This document shows, piece after piece, positions 7,395 to 13,949 of a stretch of 15,934 nucleotides of DNA. The notes beneath the pieces were generated by a model. That model was not told the origin of the DNA and ran no database searches. It worked only from the letters and a program-made list of their open reading frames with translations. The DNA is from Candidatus Omnitrophota bacterium (GTDB taxonomy: Bacteria > Omnitrophota > Koll11 > Gygaellales > Profunditerraquicolaceae), in assembly GCA_028719045.1 (NCBI GenBank), contig JAQULD010000026.1, positions 1-15,934 of the forward strand, written 5' to 3'. How positions within the stretch are numbered: position 1 is the first letter of the stretch; the number at the start of each line of letters is the position of its first letter. The translations under genes were made by a program, and so were the position numbers.

Positions 7395-8399
7395 TTAAAT
7401 CCTTAATTTAACGATATCTTCTTCTCTCATTACCGGTACGGTTAACCTGTATTCCCGCTCATCAGGGAATATTTTATATGAGATTTCCGCATCGGGGTTT
7501 CCGCCGCGGTCAAAATAACGGCCGGTTATCGCGCAAGCACCCCTGATCAATTCATCGTTAAAGGCGCCCCGCCCAAGCGCGGTAGCGCCCGCGACATCAT
7601 CCGGCGGCATAAAAATAAAGTCGCCCCGGCGCGCCAGTCCCAAAAGGCGCTCATTTTCCTTTTCGTCCCTTCCTACCACTAATTTTGCCCGGTCAGAGAC
7701 CCTGAAGTGCCTGCCGACTTTCAACAGCTCCACATTGCCCGCGTCTAATTCTTTATGGCTGATCAGGTCCTTTACCCTGATTGCGAAACGGGGATCGGTC
7801 AGAAGGCAGCCGCCGGCGGGATTCGCGTAATCATGAAAACCGAAATCCCGCGCCAATTGCATCTGTGGCTTGCGTGATCTGCCGTTTAAGTCCAGCAATC
7901 TAACCCGGTCCACCCATTTATTTTTCTCAGGGATAGTTTCTTCCAGCAGCTTTGCGCAAAGAGGCCTTAAAATCAGGCCTTCAATTCCCGATTCTTTTTC
8001 GATGGTGACCAGGGCCTGCCTATGCTGGGACATCGGGCGCTGCCCCAGTACCTCGCCCGTCACCACGAAACCAGCTCCGAATTCCTCAAGCAGCTCTTTA
8101 CATTTACGAAGCATAAGTATTTTGCAGTCTATGCAGGGATTCAGGTTTGCGCCGTAGCCGTGTCCGGGATTTTCCAAAACGGAAAGGAATTCATCGACAA
8201 TATTTATTACCTTTAATTCCACTCCCAGGTAATCCGCGACAGCCCTTACTGAATCAGGGCAGCCATAGGAAAATTTCTCTTCGCGCGAGCAAAAAGGCAT
8301 ATGGAAATTAAGCGCTATAATGCCGATACCCTGGTCCTTAACGAGCCTGGCGGCAAGCAGACTGTCAAGTCCGCCGGAAATTAAAGCTAAAGCTTTCAT
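7395..8399 (-). CDS. PP-loop ATP pyrophosphatase, ThiI/MnmA-like, with C-terminal NFACT-R-like domain
   Basis: Probable ATP-dependent adenylating enzyme for sulfur insertion into tRNA, 334 residues. Residues 8-13 are the PP-loop SGGLDS that binds ATP. A CIDC pair (C89, C92) and a further cysteine at C198 (PAGGCLL) are candidate sulfur carriers or metal ligands. The N-terminal two thirds resemble the ThiI/MnmA catalytic domain. The remainder (from about residue 203, FAIRVKDL through VELLKVGRHFRVSD to DDVAGATALGRGA) resembles the NFACT RNA-binding-like domain that is fused to such proteins in many anaerobes. Databases often label these tRNA 4-thiouridine synthase, but the THUMP and rhodanese domains of classic ThiI are missing, so the exact modification is unproven. 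It lies three bases after feoB and immediately before amrS, in the middle of the operon. Confidence 0.85.
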   Translation of the reverse strand: MKALALISGGLDSLLAARLVKDQGIGIIALNFHMPFCSREEKFSYGCPDSVRAVADYLGVELKVINIVDEFLSVLENPGHGYGANLNPCIDCKILMLRKCKELLEEFGAGFVVTGEVLGQRPMSQHRQALVTIEKESGIEGLILRPLCAKLLEETIPEKNKWVDRVRLLDLNGRSRKPQMQLARDFGFHDYANPAGGCLLTDPRFAIRVKDLISHKELDAGNVELLKVGRHFRVSDRAKLVVGRDEKENERLLGLARRGDFIFMPPDDVAGATALGRGAFNDELIRGACAITGRYFDRGGNPDAEISYKIFPDEREYRLTVPVMREEDIVKLRI

Positions 8400-8402
8400 C
8401 TC

Positions 8403-10133
8403 TTAATGCACCATAGTCAAATTAAGTAAAGTCCCCACGATCAAACCCGTGGCTATCATTATCGCGGTTGCCTTAACCAATGCCTTGAAACCCAGTTCTT
8501 TAAGCATGATCACAAACGTGGCAATGCAGGGAAAAGATATGGCAAGGAGTGTTGCGGAAATAAATAATTGCTTTATAGTCAGGTTTAACGGAACAAGCAT
8601 GCCCACCGCTACGTCTTTCCTGATGAAACCGATAATAAGCGCCACGATCGCCCCCTGGGGGAGCCCGAACAGCCCTTTTATGACCGGGGCAAAAATACCC
8701 GTAATGAAATCAAACAGTTTAAAATACAAAAGGATGTTCACGAATAATACGCCCAGGAACACCACAGGCAACGCTTCGATCAGAAACCATTTTATCCTGA
8801 AGAGAAGTTTTTTGAAAAGAAGGACCATCGGTGGGAACCTGTAAGCGGGTATCTCAAGCATAAATTCAGGGCTGTAGCCTTTTATAGAACGGTTCAAAAT
8901 AATACCTAAGATAAGCCAGACGCTGAATAATACCAGGTACACTCCGGCCACATAAAAACCGGAATATTTGCCTAACAGGCCGAATATCATGGCTTGAAGG
9001 GGAACGCAAGGAATGCCTATCGATATAAGGGTCGAAGCGATAAACCTTTCCCTCTTGGACTCAAGGATACGCGTGGACAGGATACCCGGTACGTTACAGC
9101 CAAACCCGAGCAGCACCGGGATGATCGCGAAACCGTGCAGCCCCAGGCGATGGAACAGGTTATCCAAAAGGATGGCGAGGCGCGGCAGAAAACCCATGTC
9201 TTCAAGGAAACTAAGCACGAAATAAAAAGAAATTATATACGGAAGGACCATGTCGAACTCGATATAAGGGGCGGTAGTCAACATGCCGATAGACTGTTTG
9301 AAATCGACATTGCCTTTTATTAACTCCCCGATCAACACATGGTGCAGGAAGCCTTTTTGCCCCAGGAAAACGCTTAACTTGTCCACCCAGGGATGGTATA
9401 CATTAAAAAACAACGGGTCGGCAACTTTGGCGATCAAGGTCTCGGCGACAAAACTCACCACTTTAAAAGAAGCGTACAAAATAACCGCGGCCATAACAGC
9501 GCCAGGCAGCGGCCTGACTGAGGCGTCCTCAAGTATCTCTCTTAAGGTATGATGCCTGTGGCTGAGCCTCTGGACCGCCTCTATAATAAGGCCTATCTCC
9601 TGCCAGCGTTCCTTGTGGCCCTGCTTATTTTTCGGCTTGGGTTTCGCTTCTTTTATCTTCTCAACGAGGAATTTTATCCCCACTCCGGTAACAGCGCAGG
9701 TGGAAACCACCGGCACGCCCAGAAGTTCTTCCAGTTTTTTTACGTCTATGCTTATGCCGCGATGGCGCATATCATCGCACATATTAAGGCTGACGATCAA
9801 AGGATAGCCTTCTTCGATCAACTGCAGAGTAAGATACAGGTTTCTTTCCAGGTTTGTGGCGTCCAGCACATTGACAACGGCAATCTCGTCCTTATTTTCC
9901 AGGCCAAGCAGCGAAACCGAGACTTCTTCGGCTTTTGATGACGGTTCAAGGGAATAAGTTCCCGGGAGATCGACTACCTCAATCTCCTCTTCGCCTATCT
10001 TTAAATAATTCCTGGTTATTTCCACGGTCGTGCCGGGGTAATTAGAGACCATGACGTCTACCCCGGTCAGGCGTGAAAACACCACGCTTTTGCCTACATT
10101 GGGATTGCCTAATAAAAATATCTTTTTAATCAT
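8403..10133 (-). CDS. feoB: Ferrous iron transporter FeoB
   Basis: Inner-membrane Fe(II) importer with an N-terminal GTPase, 576 residues against about 650-770 in most FeoB. G motifs: G1 GNPNVGKS (9-16), G2 threonine in YPGTTVE, G3 DLPG (55-58), G4 NMCD (117-120), G5 STCAVTG (144-150). After a linker come the membrane domain with two Gate halves. Conserved cysteines sit in GFGCNVPGILSTR and SFPCIATF. The segment that in standard FeoB reads Cys-Gly/Ser-Ala-Arg-Leu-Pro is here PCVPLQAM, a clear divergence. The C-terminus ends soon after the last helices, so the shortness comes mainly from the linker and missing tail. The start overlaps feoA by four bases (ATGA). Identity as FeoB is certain; metal selectivity of this divergent form is less so. 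Confidence 0.95.
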   Translation of the reverse strand: MIKKIFLLGNPNVGKSVVFSRLTGVDVMVSNYPGTTVEITRNYLKIGEEEIEVVDLPGTYSLEPSSKAEEVSVSLLGLENKDEIAVVNVLDATNLERNLYLTLQLIEEGYPLIVSLNMCDDMRHRGISIDVKKLEELLGVPVVSTCAVTGVGIKFLVEKIKEAKPKPKNKQGHKERWQEIGLIIEAVQRLSHRHHTLREILEDASVRPLPGAVMAAVILYASFKVVSFVAETLIAKVADPLFFNVYHPWVDKLSVFLGQKGFLHHVLIGELIKGNVDFKQSIGMLTTAPYIEFDMVLPYIISFYFVLSFLEDMGFLPRLAILLDNLFHRLGLHGFAIIPVLLGFGCNVPGILSTRILESKRERFIASTLISIGIPCVPLQAMIFGLLGKYSGFYVAGVYLVLFSVWLILGIILNRSIKGYSPEFMLEIPAYRFPPMVLLFKKLLFRIKWFLIEALPVVFLGVLFVNILLYFKLFDFITGIFAPVIKGLFGLPQGAIVALIIGFIRKDVAVGMLVPLNLTIKQLFISATLLAISFPCIATFVIMLKELGFKALVKATAIMIATGLIVGTLLNLTMVH

Positions 10134-10363
10134 TCCAATTCCACGATAATTTTATGCGCCATGCCGTAACCAAGGGCAAGCACAGTCCTCCCCACCTTTA
10201 TCGCTACCGGGCCCCTTAACATAAACTGGCTTAGTTTAGTGACCTCCCTGCCCGGATAAATACCCATACTCATATATCTGTTAACAAGGGCCTTACCCGC
10301 CTGGATCTCGATTATCCTGGCCTTTTGGTTATCACGCAACTTCGCTAAAGGCAGTTTTCTCAT
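10130..10363 (-). CDS. feoA: Ferrous iron transport accessory protein FeoA (SH3-like)
   Basis: Small cytoplasmic SH3-fold protein needed for FeoB activity. With the start at ATG 10363 it has 77 residues, the normal FeoA size, and begins MRKLPLAKLRDNQKARI. The family pattern follows: a central GKALVNRYMSMGIYPGREV, then FMLRGPVAIKVGRTVLALGYGMAHKI and a short acidic end. An open frame continues upstream to 10447, but that extension overlaps the zip gene and has no FeoA similarity, so I reject it. The ribosome site before 10363 is weak (AGAAAG). The last four bases overlap feoB, a typical coupling of feoA with feoB. Confidence 0.93.
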   Translation of the reverse strand: MRKLPLAKLRDNQKARIIEIQAGKALVNRYMSMGIYPGREVTKLSQFMLRGPVAIKVGRTVLALGYGMAHKIIVELE

Positions 10364-10400
10364 ATACTTTCTGAGTTTGAATAAAAAAGGTTTAACCTGA

Positions 10401-11141
10401 TCAATCTTTGGCCATGATCTTGAATACCGCCATAAACAAGATACCAAGAAGGAACGCGATGAACGCCAGGTTAGAACGTTTCTGGTTTATTTCTTTATGG
10501 ATTTCAGGAATAAGGTCGGAAGTGGCGATGTAAATAAAACCGCCGGCGGTCAAAGGCAGAATGAAATTCGATAAATGCGGTATTATGTCGGAAAGGAAAT
10601 AACCTACCAGAGCTCCCACCATCGCGGTCATTGCCGAGATAAAGTTCCAGGTCAAGGCCTTGCGCCGTGAAAACCCGCCGTATACCAAAACACCGAAATC
10701 CCCGAGTTCCTGCGGGATCTCATGAAAAATAACCGCTAAGGTCGTGACTACGCCAAGCTTAACGGAAGCTACGAAGCTGGCGGCGATCACCATGCCGTCT
10801 ATAAAATTATGGAAACCGTCTCCGATAAGGTTCAGGTAAGTAAAGGCGTGCACATCACAGATGCCGTCGTGGCAATGGCGCCAGTAAAAATACCTTTCCA
10901 TCATAAAGAAAATAATGATGCCCAGGATCAGGCAGTAAAAAACTGATATGCTGCTGGTGGCTGCCAGGACTTCAGGCAGGATATGCAGGAACGCGCTTCC
11001 GATCAAAGAGCCCGCGGAAAAGCCGATAAGACAGAAGATGATCTGCTTGAGCAGCTTATCATTGATCGCCAATGTAAACACGCCGATAAGGGAAATAATA
11101 CTTACAAGGAATGTGCTTATAAGGATTAAAAATAAAATCAT
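10401..11141 (-). CDS. ZIP-family divalent metal transporter
   Basis: Inner-membrane importer of zinc, iron or related divalent ions, 246 residues with about eight membrane segments. The ZIP metal-site motifs are complete: in TM4 GDGFHNFIDG (H111, N112, D115) and in TM5 HEIPQELGD (H140, E141, E145). FLHILPE near residue 51 is the conserved TM2 histidine region. The loop before TM4 carries an H/C-rich patch (WRHCHDGICDVH: H89, C90, H91, C95, H98) that may gather or sense metal. No clear ribosome site precedes ATG 11141, and an in-frame stop five codons upstream rules out an earlier start. It is the first gene of the apparent zip-feoA-feoB-thiI-like-amrS-lgt operon, with 37 bases to feoA. Iron is a plausible substrate from context, but zinc cannot be excluded. 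Confidence 0.93.
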   Translation of the reverse strand: MILFLILISTFLVSIISLIGVFTLAINDKLLKQIIFCLIGFSAGSLIGSAFLHILPEVLAATSSISVFYCLILGIIIFFMMERYFYWRHCHDGICDVHAFTYLNLIGDGFHNFIDGMVIAASFVASVKLGVVTTLAVIFHEIPQELGDFGVLVYGGFSRRKALTWNFISAMTAMVGALVGYFLSDIIPHLSNFILPLTAGGFIYIATSDLIPEIHKEINQKRSNLAFIAFLLGILFMAVFKIMAKD

Positions 11142-11203
11142 GGCAGGAAATTTTTAGATATTACTGTTTAAGGTGTCCCTTGGCGGTATCTACCGGTAAG
11201 AAC

Positions 11204-11284
11204 CTACCCGAGATTGGGTCTTCTGCCTTTATTTGCTTTTTTGGAACGCCAGTTAAGCTTTCCCCTGCGTTTACGTTTTCCCAT
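11204..11284 (-). CDS. 26-residue basic microprotein, bTHX-like
   Basis: A very short open frame: ATG at 11284, TAG at 11206-11204. It begins MGKRKRRGKLNWRSKK and ends RRPNLG, with 13 of 26 residues Lys or Arg. An AGAGGG ribosome site lies seven bases upstream, and the ATG is 14 bases after the csgG-like stop, so it looks like the third gene of that operon. The pattern MGK..RRGK(I/L)..WR...K.RP closely resembles ribosomal protein THX, which in Thermus is a roughly 26-residue basic peptide of the 30S subunit. I recall that reference sequence from memory only. Alternatives are another small ribosome-associated or nucleic-acid-binding peptide, or chance. The composition, ribosome site and coupling make chance unlikely. 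It is too short for most gene finders. Confidence 0.65.
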   Translation of the reverse strand: MGKRKRRGKLNWRSKKANKGRRPNLG

Positions 11285-11298
11285 GGATTCGCCCTCTT

Positions 11299-12045
11299 TT
11301 AGTATTTATAATAGTTAGCCGGTATGGTCTGGGAGATATAACGCACAGCTTCGATAATACAAATCCTTATGGCTTTTTCCATAGGTGTATTCGCGTAGCC
11401 TGATAACCCAGCGCCCAAAGCCCAGCCTCCGAAGAAACCTGCTCCGATCGCTCCCGAAACATCGCTTGCCTGCCCCTGCACCCTGGTCGACGCCAGTATT
11501 TCCGATGTAGAAGCGTCTATAATACGCAGATCAAGAGCCATATGCGCTTTATTTAAAGAAGCGCCCAGCAATCCTCCCAGCAGGCCGCTGCCTATCCCGC
11601 CGCCGCCGCCGATCCCGGCGCTTCCTCCGGATGCCTGCGGTTCAAATTCCGTTACCGCCGCGCTGACAATTAAATCAGCGGTTTGGATTTTTCCTCTTTC
11701 AGGCCCGGTTCCCGTGGCAGCCGCCCCGGAAACGGACAATTCCTGTTCTTTCATTATCGCCTGAAGCGCCTGGCGCTCCACTACCCTGAAACGGTTGCTG
11801 TTTACCAGCGCCGTTACCAGCATTTCACGCAAGCCGGAGCCGATCTGGCCGTAAGCCTTGGCCGCTTTGACGTCGAAATCCGCGACCGCTATCCTGGCCC
11901 TGGGCCCGGAATAAGGAGGCAAAGATTGAGCCCCGGCATTATTGTCTACCTGCGCCGTAGGCTGGGTAAGCTGCTGCAATGACGCGCATCCCGCGAGGCC
12001 GGCAGCAATTAATGCACAGCTAGTGGCAAAAAATAATCTCTTCAT
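11299..12045 (-). CDS. CsgG/HfaB-family lipoprotein
   Basis: Exported lipoprotein of the CsgG family, 248 residues. Residues 1-20 are a lipoprotein signal with lipobox LAGC (cysteine at 20), the substrate for Lgt. The core from about 50 reads as CsgG: RIAVADFDVKAAK, then GLREMLVTALVNSNRFRVVERQALQAIMKEQ, a central strand ADLIVSAAVTEFEP, a Gly-rich loop (about 136-160) and LDLRIIDASTSEILASTRVQG. In E. coli, CsgG forms the curli secretion pore, but csgA, csgB, csgE and csgF are absent here, so a curli role cannot be assumed. Many such proteins have other envelope functions. The ATG directly follows the stop of the upstream exported protein (TAAATG), and the basic microprotein follows 14 bases later. 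Confidence 0.88.
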   Translation of the reverse strand: MKRLFFATSCALIAAGLAGCASLQQLTQPTAQVDNNAGAQSLPPYSGPRARIAVADFDVKAAKAYGQIGSGLREMLVTALVNSNRFRVVERQALQAIMKEQELSVSGAAATGTGPERGKIQTADLIVSAAVTEFEPQASGGSAGIGGGGGIGSGLLGGLLGASLNKAHMALDLRIIDASTSEILASTRVQGQASDVSGAIGAGFFGGWALGAGLSGYANTPMEKAIRICIIEAVRYISQTIPANYYKY

Positions 12046-12615
12046 TTACTTTACCCCCTCTTTTTTCAATGCTTCTAAAATCTCTTTCGCCAGTTCATCG
12101 GAAGCCTTGGTCAAAGCTTCTTTTCCTCCGGTGACCGTGTCTAAATGCGCGGAATTTCCCGACGCGTCAAGATACGCCAGGATCTTGCCGTCTTTTACGC
12201 GGATCAATTTCGCGGTGATGTTGGCGAAACAGGAAATCATATTTGACTGCGGGACATTGCCTCCGGCAGAGGCTACCGCTTTCCCCAGGACTATAAAATC
12301 GGCTTTAGACTGCCCGGCTAATTTTATCGATTCCCCTTCGGATATACCGACCACCTTAAACGCCGGCTCTTTCTTTATAATATCACGCACTGCCTGGGGC
12401 TCGATCACTTCAAGGCCTGCTTCCATAAGCTTCCTGGCTATCCCGGCTTCCGTAACGGATAAGTCTATTTCGCTCGCCCACCAGGCGTGCTGAGGGCCGG
12501 CGATGTTCTGCTCCGAAACAAGGAGTATCAAACTATCTTTTTTTTGCTGGGCAAAAGATGAAACTAACGGCAATCCCAGGATAACCGCTAAAATTACTGG
12601 TAAAATCCTTCTCAT
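12046..12615 (-). CDS. Exported protein with CsgG/FlgT-like domain
   Basis: Secreted or periplasmic protein, 189 residues from ATG 12615. I chose this start because an AAGGAG ribosome site lies nine bases upstream; the longer frame from 12639 would place that site inside the coding region. A signal peptide is evident (LPVILAVILGLPLVSSFA, cleavage before QQKK). The body has the alternating strand-helix plan of the domain shared by CsgG, FlgT and TolB N-terminal parts: LILLVSEQNI, IARKLMEAGLEVIEPQ, ADFIVLGKA, then ITAKLIRVKDGKILAYLDASG, and a closing helix ASDELAKEILEAL. It is the first gene of a short operon with the CsgG-like lipoprotein (TAA and ATG are adjacent), so the two probably act together in the envelope. 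The family assignment is by fold impression only. Confidence 0.75.
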   Translation of the reverse strand: MRRILPVILAVILGLPLVSSFAQQKKDSLILLVSEQNIAGPQHAWWASEIDLSVTEAGIARKLMEAGLEVIEPQAVRDIIKKEPAFKVVGISEGESIKLAGQSKADFIVLGKAVASAGGNVPQSNMISCFANITAKLIRVKDGKILAYLDASGNSAHLDTVTGGKEALTKASDELAKEILEALKKEGVK

Positions 12616-12624
12616 TTTTTGTTT

Positions 12625-12630
12625 CTCCTT
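12625..12630 (-). promoter_or_regulatory. Shine-Dalgarno that fixes the start at 12615
   Basis: AAGGAG on the minus strand, nine bases before ATG 12615. It lies within the longer frame beginning at 12639, which is therefore not the likely start. Confidence 0.75.
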
Positions 12631-12646
12631 TATTACCATTCTTAAT

Positions 12647-12675
12647 AAAATATATCAAATATCGTCGTATGTCAA
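12647..12675 (-). promoter_or_regulatory. Promoter of the CsgG-like operon
   Basis: Minus strand -35 TTGACA (12675-12670, perfect), 17-base spacer and -10 TATTTT (12652-12647). TATATT at 12654-12649 would be an alternative with a 15-base spacer. The predicted start near 12640 gives a leader of about 25 bases containing the AAGGAG site. It lies just past the stop of the HAD gene. Confidence 0.7.
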
Positions 12676-12696
12676 GCCAAACCTTAGCGGCCCCGC

Positions 12697-13350
12697 TCAC
12701 CCAAGACGGCCCTTAAAAAGCTTTAGCAGGTCCGCTTGTTTCCTTACAATACGCCAGGGTTTTTCCTTCCTGATCTCCGCGAGCGTGCTTGAGCCCCCGG
12801 AAACTATCACGGTCCTGACCCCGCCTCTTCTTCCCGCTTGGGCGTCAATGGCCATATCTCCCACATAAACCGTTTCAACCGGCCGCGCGCGGAATTTCGA
12901 CATGATCCCTTTTAATATCGACGGATCGGGCTTGCCGCGCTTAAGTTTGTCCGCGCAGAGCACATAATCAAAATATTTTTTAAGCTTCAGGTGGTTTATG
13001 AGGATCAGGCTAAACCTGGTAGGGCGGTTGCTTGCGACCGCGATTTTAAGCTTTTTCGCTTTAAGATACCTGAGCACGGGTTTTGTCCCGGGCAATAAAC
13101 GGGAATATTTTAATAATGAGACTTCATGATGGCTGCGGTAAATATCAAGCGCTGCCTTCAGCTCTTTTGGTTTTACAAAAGGCTTAAGGAGCAAGGCATC
13201 CCCCCAGCCCACCGCGCGGCGTATGGCCCGGGCGCTTTGGAGGGGATAATCCAGCTTACGCATGGTGTAATTGAAACTCTCGATTATCGCCGCGTAAGCG
13301 TCGATGAGCGTTCCGTCCAAATCAAAAATCACAAGTTTAACACCGCGCAT
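12697..13350 (-). CDS. HAD-superfamily hydrolase, phosphoglycolate-phosphatase-like
   Basis: Cytoplasmic phosphatase of HAD subfamily I, 217 residues, full length. The four motifs are intact: nucleophile DLDGT (D10, acid D12), motif II ASNRPT (S107), motif III lysine K140 in KRGKPDP, and motif IV GDMAID (D165, D169). Between motifs I and II lies the helical cap of the Gph/PGM-like type (about 17-85). Substrate cannot be told; phosphoglycolate, pyrophosphate or a sugar phosphate are all possible. It starts only 23 bases after the hairpin terminator of the upstream gene, and I see no good promoter in between, so expression probably comes from read-through. The ribosome site is poor (AAAGGA twelve bases before the ATG). 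Confidence 0.87.
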   Translation of the reverse strand: MRGVKLVIFDLDGTLIDAYAAIIESFNYTMRKLDYPLQSARAIRRAVGWGDALLLKPFVKPKELKAALDIYRSHHEVSLLKYSRLLPGTKPVLRYLKAKKLKIAVASNRPTRFSLILINHLKLKKYFDYVLCADKLKRGKPDPSILKGIMSKFRARPVETVYVGDMAIDAQAGRRGGVRTVIVSGGSSTLAEIRKEKPWRIVRKQADLLKLFKGRLG

Positions 13351-13373
13351 CTCTAAAATCGATCCTTTAAATA

Positions 13374-13399
13374 AAAGGGCAGGCTTACACCTGCCCTTT
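13374..13399 (-). terminator. Rho-independent terminator after the small exported protein
   Basis: On the minus strand a 10-bp perfect stem AAAGGGCAGG / CCTGCCCTTT with a six-base loop (TGTAAG), followed by TATTT. The U-tract is short and interrupted, so termination may be partial. It lies 34 bases after the stop of the gene ending at 13433 and just before the HAD gene. Confidence 0.75.
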
Positions 13400-13432
13400 A
13401 AACTTTTCCGTGACGGGTCCGGGAATAAACTT

Positions 13433-13873
13433 CTATTTCGCCTTGGGAGGCTGATTCATGTCCTTGTCTTTGTCCGTATTTTCAGGCTGAATAAGCTCCG
13501 ACCCCTCTATCTTTTCCACGCTGATATTCTTGGCCGTATTGCTGCCGTCGGGATTAATGACGTAATCTATGCTTACCGTATCCTGCGGTTTTATGTCTTC
13601 AAGGGATTTAACATTCTCAAAAGTGGTGGTATCGCTTACCGCGATAGAGATTTCCTTCTCGCTGTCTGTCTCATAATCAAGATATTTCACCGTAACTTTC
13701 TTATTCGCGCTATCCACCGAAATAACATCCCCCCAGAGCCACTGTACCTCGGGCTCGCTGGAGATCTGCTCCTGGCCTTGCGGTTTATTCTGCTCTTCGG
13801 CCGCGGAAAAACCCGCGTATAAGAAAACCACAGAAAGAATCAATATTAAACTGGCGTTTATTTTCTTTATCAT
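13433..13873 (-). CDS. Small exported protein of unknown function
   Basis: Predicted periplasmic or secreted protein, 146 residues. Residues 1-24 are a signal peptide (SLILILSVVFLYAGFSA, cleavage near AEE). The mature N-terminus is Gln/Glu-rich and likely disordered. The core (about 44-122) is beta-rich: QWLWGDVISVDSANKKVTVKYLDY, DTTTFENVKSLEDIKPQDTVSIDYVI, and AKNISVEK. The tail is charged and Pro/Lys-rich. The repeated V-x-V strand pattern with a small-barrel look resembles the DUF5666 group of exported proteins, but I cannot confirm membership. It has its own near-consensus promoter, an ideal AGGAGG ribosome site five bases before the ATG, and a terminator, so it is a strong single-gene unit, probably well expressed. 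Confidence 0.82.
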   Translation of the reverse strand: MIKKINASLILILSVVFLYAGFSAAEEQNKPQGQEQISSEPEVQWLWGDVISVDSANKKVTVKYLDYETDSEKEISIAVSDTTTFENVKSLEDIKPQDTVSIDYVINPDGSNTAKNISVEKIEGSELIQPENTDKDKDMNQPPKAK

Positions 13874-13878
13874 TCTTT

Positions 13879-13884
13879 CCTCCT
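13879..13884 (-). promoter_or_regulatory. Consensus Shine-Dalgarno of the exported protein
   Basis: AGGAGG, five bases before ATG 13873. It is the best-matched and best-spaced ribosome site in the window, within AAAAGGAGGAAAGA. Confidence 0.8.
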
Positions 13885-13895
13885 TTTAAAGTCAG

Positions 13896-13924
13896 ATATT
13901 ATCATGTTTTAAATCCCTTGTCAA
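13896..13924 (-). promoter_or_regulatory. Near-perfect sigma70 promoter of the small exported protein
   Basis: Minus strand -35 TTGACA (13924-13919), a 17-base spacer and -10 TAATAT (13901-13896), 11 of 12 consensus positions. The predicted start near 13889 leaves a leader of about 15 bases that is almost all ribosome site. It begins about 25 bases after the ion transporter stop. Confidence 0.85.
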
Positions 13925-13949
13925 TGGCGGACTGCTTAAAAGCGCGAGG

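Noticed and set aside
7395..8399. Calling the PP-loop gene classic ThiI or MnmA
   Set aside because: The THUMP and rhodanese domains of ThiI are absent, and the C-terminal domain is NFACT-like, so no gene symbol was given.
10364..10447. Upstream extension of feoA to ATG 10447
   Set aside because: It overlaps the end of the zip gene, lacks FeoA similarity, and the 77-residue form from 10363 is the normal family size.
11158..11163. TAATAT as a -10 box for the zip-feo operon
   Set aside because: No acceptable -35 hexamer at 16-18 bases upstream, and no Fur-like palindrome; promoter of this operon left unassigned.
11164..11203. Two small hairpins (CGGT-AGAT-ACCG and AAGG-GACA-CCTT) considered as a terminator or riboswitch before zip
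   Set aside because: Stems are only 4 bp with no T-run, and no known metal riboswitch pattern is visible.
11942..12493. 183-codon plus-strand open frame
   Set aside because: It is antisense to the two CsgG-like genes, with no ribosome site or domain.
12616..12639. Longer start of the exported CsgG/FlgT-like protein
   Set aside because: The extra eight residues would contain the AAGGAG ribosome site and would precede a normal signal peptide with an untypical leader.
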